Part shown: positions 1 to 7,007 of the stretch, piece after piece
Position numbering within the stretch: position 1 is the stretch's first letter
How the letters are laid out: each line of letters begins with the position of its first letter
Source of the DNA: Gammaproteobacteria bacterium
Lineage (GTDB): Bacteria; Pseudomonadota; Gammaproteobacteria; SZUA-152
Length of the DNA stretch: 15,822 nt
Assembly: GCA_024762755.1 (NCBI GenBank)
Contig: JANTGX010000027.1
Span: 1-15,822 of the forward strand
Direction of reading: 5' to 3'
Notes under the pieces: model-generated
The model's input: the letters and a program-made list of their open reading frames with translations, nothing else
Database searches by the model: none
Told to the model about the DNA's origin: nothing
Program-made: the position numbers and the translations under genes

Positions 1-42
1 GTCATCACCACTGTCTCCTCTGCCACCGTCCCTCCTGAAATC

Positions 43-79
43 AAAAGGGGACATTTTAGAATTGGACAAAGGGGACATT
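43..79. repeat. Two direct copies of AAAGGGGACATT
   Basis: The 12-mer AAAGGGGACATT occurs at 44-55 and again at 68-79, a 24-bp period, in an AT-richer patch at the left edge. No coding sequence covers it. Tandem short repeats of this type occur at the ends of some insertion sequences (IS21-like ends carry several internal repeats), so this may be the scar of an element lying outside the window. No transposase is visible and the IS link is inference. The rest of 1-297 holds no gene that I can support. Confidence 0.45.
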
Positions 80-282
80 ACGGCTTTGGGCTAACATCCG
101 CGCCGGACGAGGTGGCAATTTGACAAAAGCTGCAATAACCTACGCCATCTCCCGGTGTCGGCGCGAAGGGGCGACAGAAAAGACCCTGCAAGACGACCGG
201 GAACTGGCGGAGCACGCCTTGCCGACGATATAGGCGGTGAGACGGGGTCCGGCTCGAGGGACGCCAAACATGCAGTATGGGC

Positions 283-290
283 GAGGAGGG
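283..290 (+). promoter_or_regulatory. Ribosome binding site that fixes the start of the monoheme cytochrome c gene
   Basis: GAGGAGGG lies 7 nt before the ATG at 298. The longer in-frame ATG at 277 lies upstream of this Shine-Dalgarno and would put it inside the gene, so 298 is the better start. The 298 start also leaves a clean signal peptide. Confidence 0.7.
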
Positions 291-297
291 GTACAGA

Positions 298-624
298 ATG
301 ACCATGAGTGCGAAGACGATCACGGGGCTGCTGGTGATGACGACGGTGTTGTTGACCACGGGCGTCGTGCAGGCGGCCGGTAGCATCAAGGACGGGAAGG
401 AAAAGGCGCGCGCCTGCCAGGTGTGTCACGGCAAGGGTGGGCACAGCAAGAATCCCACCTATCCGGTACTCGCCGGCCAGCACGCCAAGTACATCGTCAA
501 GCAGCTCAAGGCCTTTCGCGCCGGCACGCGCAAGGACCCCATCATGAATGGCATGGCGGCACCGCTCTCCGATCAGGACATGGCGGATATCGCGGCCTAT
601 TTCGAAAGTAACCGGACGCCCTAG
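298..624 (+). CDS. Monoheme class I cytochrome c (c553/c4-half type), periplasmic
   Basis: A small periplasmic electron carrier of 108 residues. Residues 1-26 form a signal peptide ending VQA. One heme attachment motif, CQVCH, is at residues 40-44, and methionines in the DPIMNGM segment are candidates for the distal heme iron ligand. The C-terminal helix reads QDMADIAAYF, typical of class I cytochromes. From LAGQ onward the protein matches the first half of the cytochrome c4 encoded just downstream (32 identities over 49 positions by my ungapped count), so it looks like a single-heme copy of that domain. It lies 41 nt before the c4 gene, so the two are probably co-transcribed. The redox partner is not evident from the sequence. 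An ATG at 277 would add 7 residues but lies before the Shine-Dalgarno. Confidence 0.9.
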   Translation: MTMSAKTITGLLVMTTVLLTTGVVQAAGSIKDGKEKARACQVCHGKGGHSKNPTYPVLAGQHAKYIVKQLKAFRAGTRKDPIMNGMAAPLSDQDMADIAAYFESNRTP

Positions 625-665
625 GGACGGGAGCCCTGGCGGCAAACCTCGAGGAGATCACCGTT

Positions 666-1274
666 ATGAAGGGAACGCATCTTGCGCTCTGCCTGTTGCT
701 GGCCACCAGTGCCGGCGCCCACGCCCAGTCCACCGGCGACCCCGTGGCCGGCCAGGAGAAATCGGCCATGTGCCAGGGCTGTCACGGCCCGGATGGCAAC
801 AGCCTGGCCCCGCAATGGCCCAATCTGGCCGGCCAAGGGGTGAAGTACATCGTCAAACAGCTCAAAGACTTCCAATCCGGCGCACGTAAGGACCCCACCA
901 TGACCAGCATGGTGGAGGGCCTGAGCGAGCAGGACATGGCAGATATCGCCGCCTATTTCAGCCAGCAGAAGGTGCAGGTGACGCCGGTGGAGCGGATCAA
1001 CGGCAAGGGCCGCAAGCTGTATGTGGGCGGCAATCGCTATACCGACGTGCCCTCCTGCGCCGGTTGCCATGGCCCCAATGCCGTGGGCAACGGTCCCGGT
1101 GCCATCCCCCGGCTGGCCGGGCAGAAGGCCGACTACGTCATGAAGGCCTTGCACGACTACCGCACCGAGAGCCGCACCAATGACCGCAACGCCATCATGC
1201 AGGGCGTGGTGAAGATGATGAGCGATCGTGAGATCGAGGCCGTGGCGGCCTATCTCGCCGCCCTCGAGCGCTGA
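666..1274 (+). CDS. Diheme cytochrome c4
   Basis: A periplasmic diheme cytochrome that passes electrons toward terminal oxidases (c4 family role). The 202 residues match the usual c4 size. Residues 1-20 form a signal peptide ending AHA. Two tandem class I domains follow, with heme motifs CQGCH at 36-40 and CAGCH at 131-135. Each domain has an LAGQ turn and a C-terminal AAY helix. Candidate methionine ligands lie in DPTMTSM and in NAIMQG. GAGGAG at 651-656 supports the start at 666. The gene is second in a two-cytochrome unit and is followed by a strong terminator. In Pseudomonas, as I recall, a c4 gene also sits beside dsbA, an EEP-family gene and a GGDEF gene, as here, although here a convergent gene separates c4 from dsbA. 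Confidence 0.95.
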   Translation: MKGTHLALCLLLATSAGAHAQSTGDPVAGQEKSAMCQGCHGPDGNSLAPQWPNLAGQGVKYIVKQLKDFQSGARKDPTMTSMVEGLSEQDMADIAAYFSQQKVQVTPVERINGKGRKLYVGGNRYTDVPSCAGCHGPNAVGNGPGAIPRLAGQKADYVMKALHDYRTESRTNDRNAIMQGVVKMMSDREIEAVAAYLAALER

Positions 1275-1314
1275 ACGGGACGCTCGTTGAGCCACTTGTG
1301 GCTATGGGTTATGC

Positions 1315-1349
1315 AAAAGGCTGCACATCTCAGGGTGTGCGGCCTTTTT
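1315..1349. terminator. Bidirectional Rho-independent terminator between convergent genes
   Basis: GGCTGCACA (1319-1327) pairs with TGTGCGGCC (1336-1344) with one G-T wobble, an 8-nt loop and a TTTTT tract at 1345-1349. An AAAA run at 1315-1318 supplies a short T tract on the other strand, so it can end both the cytochrome unit and the convergent gene ending at 1395. Just upstream (1290-1303), AGCCA-CTTG-TGGCT can form a small extra hairpin. Confidence 0.85.
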
Positions 1350-1394
1350 GTTCGGCTCACTCTTGGCTGCCGGGGCCCGCTCGCGCCGGCAGGC

Positions 1395-1880
1395 CTATTT
1401 CCGCCCGGGCGCGGTGAAATAGTTGCGCAGGTTTGAGATGTCCTCGCTCACCTGGCGAAACAGATGGTCGAGGCTGACGATGGCGTGCTCCAGCAGGTTC
1501 ACGGTGATGTAGGGGTGTTCCACGCGCAGACGCTTGTACATGGCCCGCGAGAGTTTGAGCAGCCGGGTACCATCGGTCATCGCGCGCGCGCTCACGGAAC
1601 GGGGCTTACGATCGAAGAAGGACATCTCTCCCATCAGCTCGCCGGCCTGGATGCGGCCCACGGGGCTCTCGGTCTTGTCGCCATAGAACAGGGCCGCCTC
1701 GCCCTGGATGACGAAATACAGCGCCTCACCCACCTCGCCGACCTCGGCGATGACGTCGCCTTTGTCGACTTCCACCAGCTCGGTGTAGTCGATGAGGGTC
1801 TTGACCTCCTTGATGGTGAGGGACTCGCACAGATACTGCTGGTTGAGAAACTGGGCCAGATCGATCTTTTCAGAGACCAT
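1395..1880 (-). CDS. Stand-alone cyclic-nucleotide-binding domain protein (CRP-like, no DNA-binding domain)
   Basis: A 161-residue protein consisting of one cyclic-nucleotide-binding (CNB) beta-roll with a helical tail. The phosphate-binding cassette is visible as GELMGEMSFFDRKPRSVSARA-like sequence: the GE pair and the R-S pair used by cAMP/cGMP binders are both present, so ligand binding is plausible. The CRP/FNR winged-helix domain is absent; the C-terminus is a helix ending NYFTAPGRK. It is therefore probably a ligand sensor or a regulatory partner rather than a transcription factor. The frame stays open upstream to a GTG at 2009, with ATGs at 1976, 1955, 1934 and 1889. I chose 1880 because AAGGAG at 1891-1896 is 10 nt from it but only 1 nt from 1889, and the upstream stretch is a low-complexity proline-rich sequence. 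The gene converges on the cytochrome unit and diverges from dsbA. Confidence 0.8.
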   Translation of the reverse strand: MVSEKIDLAQFLNQQYLCESLTIKEVKTLIDYTELVEVDKGDVIAEVGEVGEALYFVIQGEAALFYGDKTESPVGRIQAGELMGEMSFFDRKPRSVSARAMTDGTRLLKLSRAMYKRLRVEHPYITVNLLEHAIVSLDHLFRQVSEDISNLRNYFTAPGRK

Positions 1881-1890
1881 GTCGGACATG

Positions 1891-1896
1891 CTCCTT
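1891..1896 (-). promoter_or_regulatory. Ribosome binding site used to choose the start of the CNB-domain gene
   Basis: On the - strand AAGGAG is followed by C-ATG (1889) and, 10 nt after the motif, by a second ATG (1880). Spacing favours 1880. Upstream candidate starts at 1934, 1955, 1976 and 2009 have no comparable motif. Confidence 0.5.
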
Positions 1897-2025
1897 GGTG
1901 GGGCAGGATGTTGTGGTGGCGACGGGGGAACCATCGTGGTTTCACGCGGCCTCATCAGAGGCTGCGGCTGGGTCATAGGATAAACCACCGACCGGTAGAC
2001 TCCCAGCACAGCGGCGCTGTCCGGT

Positions 2026-2054
2026 TTGCCATCGCATATCGATTTGGATAGGCT
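2026..2054 (+). promoter_or_regulatory. Candidate sigma-70 promoter for dsbA
   Basis: TTGCCA (2026-2031, 5 of 6 to the -35 consensus) is followed after 17 bp by TAGGCT (2049-2054, a weak -10). It lies in the divergent spacer about 80 nt before the dsbA start. The -10 is poor, so this is only a candidate. Confidence 0.25.
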
Positions 2055-2135
2055 CGCCGGGCTCGCAGCGGGGCCCTCAGGGTCCTGCGCCGCGCCAGAA
2101 TTCCAACCATTCGCAACCGGACAGAGGTTTCACCC

Positions 2136-2771
2136 ATGAAGCGTACGATCCAATCCCTCGCCGTCTTTCTTTTCGCCTTCGCCCTCGGTGGCATCGCCAA
2201 TGTGCATGCCGCGCCCTTTCAGGAGGGCGTGCACTACGAACGGGTCACGCCACCACAGCCGACCACGGCCGGCCCCGGTCAGGTGGAGGTGGTGGAGTTG
2301 TTCTGGTACGGCTGCCCGCACTGCTATCGCCTGGAGCCCTACGTGCAGCGCTGGTTGAAGAAAAAACCGGCCAATGTGAAATTCGTCCGCATTCCGGGCG
2401 TCTTTCAGCCGAGCTGGGAGATCGGCGCACGGGCCTATTACACCGCAGAGGTGCTCGGAGTGGTGGACAAGGTCCACGAGCCCATGTTCGAGGCCATCCA
2501 CGAGCAGAAACGCCGCATGAACACCGAGGGCGAGATCATGGCCCTGTTCAAGCAGCACGGCGTGTCGGAGAAGGACTTCAAGCGGGTGTTCCGTTCCTTC
2601 GCCGTTGAGACCAAGCTGCGCCGTGCCAAGGAGATGGGTTATCGCTACGGTGCCCGTGGCGTGCCCACCATCGTGGTCAACGGCAAATATCGCACCGGCG
2701 CCCAGGAGGCCGGAGGCAACGCGCGGGTGTTCAAGGTGGTGGACTACCTGGTCCAGCAGGAGAGCAAGTAG
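2136..2771 (+). CDS. dsbA: Thiol:disulfide interchange protein DsbA
   Basis: A periplasmic oxidoreductase that introduces disulfide bonds into exported proteins and is itself reoxidised by DsbB. It has 211 residues. A signal peptide ends at VHA (residues 23-25). The catalytic CPHC motif is at residues 60-63, inside the FWYGCPHC context that is diagnostic for DsbA. The thioredoxin-fold cis-proline is in GVPTIVVNGKY near the C-terminus. AGAGG at 2123-2127, 8 nt before the ATG, supports the start. The gene diverges from the CNB-domain gene. Its substrates could include the nearby c-type cytochromes, since DsbA commonly acts on their CXXCH cysteines, but that link is inference. Two hairpins follow the stop codon before the next gene. 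Confidence 0.96.
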   Translation: MKRTIQSLAVFLFAFALGGIANVHAAPFQEGVHYERVTPPQPTTAGPGQVEVVELFWYGCPHCYRLEPYVQRWLKKKPANVKFVRIPGVFQPSWEIGARAYYTAEVLGVVDKVHEPMFEAIHEQKRRMNTEGEIMALFKQHGVSEKDFKRVFRSFAVETKLRRAKEMGYRYGARGVPTIVVNGKYRTGAQEAGGNARVFKVVDYLVQQESK

Positions 2772-2807
2772 ACCGCAGCCGAGCACGGGCCGGCGGTCGA
2801 TCCATCA

Positions 2808-2831
2808 CGACGGGCAGGCCGCTGCCCGTCG
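2808..2831. other. Perfect 10-bp hairpin between dsbA and the ThDP enzyme gene
   Basis: CGACGGGCAG (2808-2817) and CTGCCCGTCG (2822-2831) are perfectly complementary around the tetraloop GCCG. No T tract follows. A weaker 6-bp stem (GACCGC 2771-2776 with GCGGTC 2793-2798) precedes it. It could pause or partly terminate dsbA transcription, protect the upstream mRNA, or act in the 5' leader of the next gene. Confidence 0.65.
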
Positions 2832-2856
2832 ACCTATCATCTCACGGGGGGCGTGC

Positions 2857-4488
2857 ATGAAAGCCGCTGAACTGTTCGTCCGCTGCCTGGAGAACGAGGG
2901 CGTCGACTACATCTTCGGCATCCCGGGCGAAGAGAACCTCGACGTCATGGATGCCCTGCTGGACTCCCGCATCCGCTTCATCAGTACCCGTCACGAACAG
3001 GGCGCGGCCTTCATGGCCGACGTCTATGGTCGCCTCACCGGGCGTGCCGGGGTCTGCATGGCCACCCTCGGCCCTGGCGCCACCAATCTCATCACCGGCG
3101 TCGCCGACGCCAACATGGACCATGCGCCGTTGGTGGCCATCGCCGGCCAGGCCGACACCCACCGCCTGCACAAGGAATCCCATCAGGTGCTGGATCTGGA
3201 GGAGCTGTTCCGCAGCTTCACCAAATATTCCTCACGCCTGCTGGCGCCGGACATCATCCCCGAGGTGACGCGCAAGGCCTTCAAGGTGGCGCAGACGGAG
3301 AAGACCGGCGCCTGTTTCATCGAGTTTCCCGAGAACATCGCCAAGCTGCCCATCGACGACAGCCCCCTGCCGGTGAAGCAACCCACCACGGCGGAGCCCG
3401 CCGCCGGACGCGTGGCCGAGGCGGCCAAGCTGATCTCCGCGGCCCGCTCGCCCATCATCCTCGCCGGCAACGGCGTGGTACGCGCCGGCGCGTGGCAGAA
3501 TCTCACCGCCTTCGCCGAACGCCTGCAGATCCCCGTGGCCAACACCTTCATGGCCAAGGGCGTGGTGCCCTTCCGCCACCCCATGGCCCTGGGCAGCGCC
3601 GGCCTGCAGTCGCAGGACTACGTCAACTTCGGCTTCGCCCACGCCGACGTCATCATCTGCGTGGGCTACGACCTGGTGGAGTACCACCCCTATCTCTGGC
3701 ATCCCACCCGCGACCGCGTCATCATCCACATCGACAGCACCCCCGCCGAGGTGGACGCCCACTACAACGTGCACGTCGGCGTGGTGGGCGACATCAAACT
3801 CGCCCTGGATCGCGTCGGTGCCCTCAGTACGCCGCATCAGGGCCACCAGCTGCGCAGCCTGCGCGAGGCCCTGGTGGAGGAGATGAACCAGCACCGCAAC
3901 GACCGCGAGTGCCCGGTCAAGCCGCAGAAGATCATCTGGGATCTGCGCACCGCCATGGACATGGAGGACATCGTGATCTGCGACGTGGGCGCCCACAAGC
4001 TGTGGATGGCGCGCATGTTTCGCTGCGAATACCCCAACACCTGCCTCATCTCCAACGGCTTCGCCAGCATGGGCATCAGCGTGCCCGGGGCCATCGCCGC
4101 ACGCCTCGCCTGTCCCGAGCGCAAGGTGGTGGCGGTGACCGGCGATGGCGGCTTCCTCATGAACGTGCAGGAGATCGAGACCGCCGTGCGGCTGAACGTC
4201 TCGCTGGTCGTGCTGATCTGGAACGACGCCGGTTACGGCCTCATCGAATGGAAGCAGATGAATCAGTTCGGCCGCACCTCGCACGTCAAATTCGGCAATC
4301 CGGACTTCATCCAGTTGGCCGAGTCCTTCGGCGCCAAGGGCTACCGCATCGAGCAGGCCGAGCAGCTCCTGCCCACCCTGCGCGATGCCCTCGACGACGA
4401 TGCCGTGAGCATCATCGACTGCCCGGTGGACTACAGTGAAAACCTGCGTCTGACGGAGAAGCTGGGTGATATGATCATCCACCTCTAA
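2857..4488 (+). CDS. Thiamine-diphosphate enzyme, acetolactate synthase large-subunit family
   Basis: A 543-residue cytosolic ThDP enzyme with the three domains of the acetohydroxyacid synthase family. The N-terminal pyrimidine-binding domain carries the catalytic glutamate E47 in TRHEQGAAFMADVYGRLTG and the GPGATN loop. The C-terminal domain has the ThDP/Mg motif GDG at 429-431 and N456 in WNDAGYG. Family activity is condensation of pyruvate to 2-acetolactate. No ilvN/ilvH regulatory subunit gene is adjacent and no acetolactate decarboxylase is seen, so a stand-alone catabolic-type synthase or a related carboligase/decarboxylase is more likely than the biosynthetic enzyme; substrate is uncertain. 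The frame is open upstream to 2605 but that part overlaps dsbA. ATG 2857 gives the family N-terminus (KAAELFVRCLENEGV), with only a G-rich stretch as ribosome binding site. It stands between dsbA and the EEP gene. Confidence 0.88.
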   Translation: MKAAELFVRCLENEGVDYIFGIPGEENLDVMDALLDSRIRFISTRHEQGAAFMADVYGRLTGRAGVCMATLGPGATNLITGVADANMDHAPLVAIAGQADTHRLHKESHQVLDLEELFRSFTKYSSRLLAPDIIPEVTRKAFKVAQTEKTGACFIEFPENIAKLPIDDSPLPVKQPTTAEPAAGRVAEAAKLISAARSPIILAGNGVVRAGAWQNLTAFAERLQIPVANTFMAKGVVPFRHPMALGSAGLQSQDYVNFGFAHADVIICVGYDLVEYHPYLWHPTRDRVIIHIDSTPAEVDAHYNVHVGVVGDIKLALDRVGALSTPHQGHQLRSLREALVEEMNQHRNDRECPVKPQKIIWDLRTAMDMEDIVICDVGAHKLWMARMFRCEYPNTCLISNGFASMGISVPGAIAARLACPERKVVAVTGDGGFLMNVQEIETAVRLNVSLVVLIWNDAGYGLIEWKQMNQFGRTSHVKFGNPDFIQLAESFGAKGYRIEQAEQLLPTLRDALDDDAVSIIDCPVDYSENLRLTEKLGDMIIHL

Positions 4489-4507
4489 ACCACTGCAAGA
4501 AGGAACC

Positions 4508-5317
4508 ATGCAGCAGACCGTCCCCATCCCCGATCCCTTCGATCTCGACGACGAGGCCCCCGGCCGGCGTCTCCGCCTGCTCAGCTACAACATCCAGGTG
4601 GGCATCCGCGCAGTGAGCTATCGCGACTACCTGACCAAGAGCTGGCGGCACGTCCTGCCCCACTCGCGCCTGTACGAGAACCTCAGTCACATCGCCCGCG
4701 CCATCAGCGATTTCGATATCGTCGCCCTGCAGGAGGTGGACGCCGGCAGCCTGCGCTCCGGTTTCATCAATCAGACCGAATTCCTCGCCAAGAAGGCCGG
4801 CTTTCCCTTCTGGCATCATCAGACCAACCGCCGCCTGGGCAAGATCGCCCAGCACAGCAACGGCCTGCTCAGCCGCATCAAGCCCAGCGAGATCAGCAGC
4901 CACCCCCTCCCCGGGCGGGTGCCCGGGCGCGGCGTGATGGTGGTGCGCTACGGCCGGCGCGACAACCCGCTGGTGCTGCTGCTGCTGCACATGGCGCTGA
5001 GTGCGCGGGCCCGGCGGCGGCAGTTCGAGTTCATCGCCCAGTTGGTCAACCGCTACCGTCATGTGGTGGTGATGGGCGATCTCAATTGCCAGCCGGACAG
5101 CCCCGAGATGCGCTTCCTGCTCGACGCCACCGGGCTTTGCGAGCCCGTGCACGGCCTGAAGACCTTTCCCAGTTGGCGGCCCATGCGCACCCTGGACCAC
5201 ATCCTCACCTCGCCCAGTCTGAAGGTGCACGATGTGCACGTCATGCAGCATCTGCTCTCCGATCATCTGCCCATCGCCACGGAGATCATCCTGCCCGATG
5301 ACCTGCGTCTCATCTGA
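4508..5317 (+). CDS. Endonuclease/exonuclease/phosphatase (EEP) superfamily protein
   Basis: A 269-residue metal-dependent phosphodiesterase-fold protein related to DNase I, exonuclease III and sphingomyelinase. All superfamily motifs are present in order: LSYNIQ (N28), LQEVD (E76, metal ligand), H161 in LLLHMAL, GDLN (D191, N193), LDH (D230-H231) and SDH (D252-H253). The catalytic set is thus complete and the protein should be active on a phosphodiester or phosphomonoester, but the substrate cannot be told from sequence. There is no signal peptide, so it is probably cytosolic. AAGAAGGA at 4497-4504 lies just before the ATG. It follows the ThDP enzyme gene by 19 nt, suggesting one transcript. 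As I recall, a homologue sits beside dsbA in Pseudomonas as well. Confidence 0.88.
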   Translation: MQQTVPIPDPFDLDDEAPGRRLRLLSYNIQVGIRAVSYRDYLTKSWRHVLPHSRLYENLSHIARAISDFDIVALQEVDAGSLRSGFINQTEFLAKKAGFPFWHHQTNRRLGKIAQHSNGLLSRIKPSEISSHPLPGRVPGRGVMVVRYGRRDNPLVLLLLHMALSARARRRQFEFIAQLVNRYRHVVVMGDLNCQPDSPEMRFLLDATGLCEPVHGLKTFPSWRPMRTLDHILTSPSLKVHDVHVMQHLLSDHLPIATEIILPDDLRLI

Positions 5318-5393
5318 GGCGGCGGGGCTCATGTTTTGCCCGCCGGCGCCGACTGAGACAGCCAGGCAAGTCAACCTGGATTAGACTGGACAC

Positions 5394-7007
5394 ATGGCCG
5401 ACGACTGGAAACAGAAATACCTCACCTGCCTCGACCGCCAAGAGCAGAGCGAGGCCGAGTGGCAGGCCGCCGAGAGCCTGCTGCGCCAGGGGCTGACGCG
5501 CGTCGCCCTGGCCGCGCAGGGCATCGACGCGCGCCTGGATCGGGAGCTGGACCGCCTGCGCAAGGCCATCCGAAGCGGCGCCACCGCGCAGGCGCTGGAG
5601 CCGATCATCGAAGACATCGCCGATGCCGTGGTGCGCCTCGACGAGCAGCGGGCCGCGGAGGCCGCCGGACCCACCGCCCAGGCCGTCCTCGCCGACTGGG
5701 TGGACACGTTAGCGTTGCCGCAAGTGCCGCGTGCCAGCCTGCGTCGCCTGCGCCGCCGTTTCGTCCAGGCCGGGGACGCGACCCAGCTGGAGGCGCCCCT
5801 GCGTGAGTTGGCGGAATTGCTCGGCAGCGAGGCCGGCGCCGCCCCCGCTGGCCTCATGCAGCGGCTGTTCGGCCAGCGAGGCGGTGTGGCCGGTGAGGCT
5901 GGTGAGGCCGGTGGCGTGGAGGACGAGGCCGACGCAGGCGCGAGCCCAGGGGATGCCTCGGCCCCGGTGGCCGAGTTCTGCATCCAACTGCTGGACACCC
6001 TCAGCCTGCCGAGCGAACTGGAGGAGGAGGCGGAACGGCTGCGAGAGCGCTTGGCCGCCGGCCTGGTCGAGCAGGGCATCGCCCCCGCGCTCGCCGCCCT
6101 GGCCGATCTCATCTCACGCATGCGCCTGCAGATGGAGGCGGAGAAGGCCGAGTTGCAGGCCTTCCTGCGCCAGCTCACCGGCGGCCTGCAGGACCTCGAT
6201 CAGAGCCTCGCCGGGGCCAAGGACCGGCAACGCGACGCGGTGGACAGCAGCCGTGAGCTGAGCAAGGCCGTGCGTGCCCAGGTGCAACACATCGAGACCA
6301 GCGTCGACGAGACCGACGATCCCCAGCAGCTCAAGCAGGCGGTGCAGCAGCGGCTGGAGGCCATTCGTCGTCACCTGGACGAATACCGCGAGTCCGACGA
6401 GGCGCGTCAGCAGCGCCTGGAGGCCGAACTGGTGGCGCTCAACCAGCGCGTGCAGGAGATGGAACGCGAGGGCGAACAACTGCGCGAGCGTCTGCGCGAA
6501 AAGCACGAGCAGGCCGTGCACGACCCCCTCACCGGCCTCTATAACCGCCTCGCCTTCGACGAGCGCATGGCGCAGGAATTCGCCCGCTGGAAGCGCTATC
6601 GGCAGCCCATGGTGCTGCTGGTGGTGGACATCGACCGCTTCAAGCGCATCAACGACACCTACGGCCACAAGGCCGGCGACAAGGCGCTCAAGATCATCGC
6701 CGAGCGGATCCTCGGCGAGGTGCGCGAGAGCGACTTCCTGGCCCGCTACGGCGGCGAGGAATTCGTCATCCTGATGCCCGAGACCACGCTCGCCGATGGC
6801 CGGCAGGTGGCAGACAAGCTGCGCGCCAACGTGGCCAAGAGCCAGTTCCACTACCAGGGCGAGGCGGTCACCATCACCGTCTCCCTGGGCGTCGCCGCGC
6901 CACGCGAAGGCGATACCCCGGAGAGCCTCTTCCAGCGCGCCGACCAGGCCCTCTACCGGGCCAAGGAGAGCGGGCGCGACCGGGTGGTGAGCGAGGACGA
7001 GCTGTGA
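5394..7007 (+). CDS. GGDEF diguanylate cyclase with long helical N-terminus
   Basis: A cytosolic enzyme making cyclic di-GMP from two GTP. It has 537 residues. Residues 1 to about 365 are mostly charged helix and coiled coil with no transmembrane segment. This part seems to hold two similar helical units (each with LPxxxxxxLxxLRxRx- or LPSELEEEAERLRERL-like motifs) joined by a Gly/Glu/Ala-rich linker around residues 160-190. The GGDEF domain starts at DPLTGLYNR and has metal-binding D412 (VDIDRFKRIND) and the active-site loop GGEEF at 453-457. RESD at 444-447, five residues ahead, is an intact RxxD inhibitory site, so product feedback inhibition is expected. The ribosome binding site is weak. 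The stop overlaps the start of hslR. Its position resembles that of the dsbA-linked cyclase (DgcH/PA5487) I recall from Pseudomonas. Confidence 0.93.
   Translation: MADDWKQKYLTCLDRQEQSEAEWQAAESLLRQGLTRVALAAQGIDARLDRELDRLRKAIRSGATAQALEPIIEDIADAVVRLDEQRAAEAAGPTAQAVLADWVDTLALPQVPRASLRRLRRRFVQAGDATQLEAPLRELAELLGSEAGAAPAGLMQRLFGQRGGVAGEAGEAGGVEDEADAGASPGDASAPVAEFCIQLLDTLSLPSELEEEAERLRERLAAGLVEQGIAPALAALADLISRMRLQMEAEKAELQAFLRQLTGGLQDLDQSLAGAKDRQRDAVDSSRELSKAVRAQVQHIETSVDETDDPQQLKQAVQQRLEAIRRHLDEYRESDEARQQRLEAELVALNQRVQEMEREGEQLRERLREKHEQAVHDPLTGLYNRLAFDERMAQEFARWKRYRQPMVLLVVDIDRFKRINDTYGHKAGDKALKIIAERILGEVRESDFLARYGGEEFVILMPETTLADGRQVADKLRANVAKSQFHYQGEAVTITVSLGVAAPREGDTPESLFQRADQALYRAKESGRDRVVSEDEL

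Noticed and set aside
120..148. TTGACA at 120-125 as the -35 of a promoter for the cytochrome genes
   Set aside because: No acceptable -10 lies at 15-19 bp downstream (the stretch reads TACGCCATC), and the sequence does not form an FNR/ANR-type palindrome either.
3232..4527. 431-residue open frame on the - strand across the ThDP enzyme gene
   Set aside because: It is the antisense of a well-supported gene. The composition is the His/Asp/Gly/Val-rich pattern typical of reverse frames in GC-rich genes, with no domain recognisable.
5320..5345. CGGCGGG ... CCCGCCG inverted repeat after the EEP gene as a terminator
   Set aside because: Seven GC pairs with a 12-nt loop and no T tract; such repeats are expected by chance in this GC-rich DNA.
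5890..5930. GGTGAGGCTGGTGAGGCCGGTGG tandem-like repeat as a regulatory or satellite repeat
   Set aside because: It is in frame inside the diguanylate cyclase gene and encodes a Gly/Glu/Ala linker; the repetition is short and imperfect.
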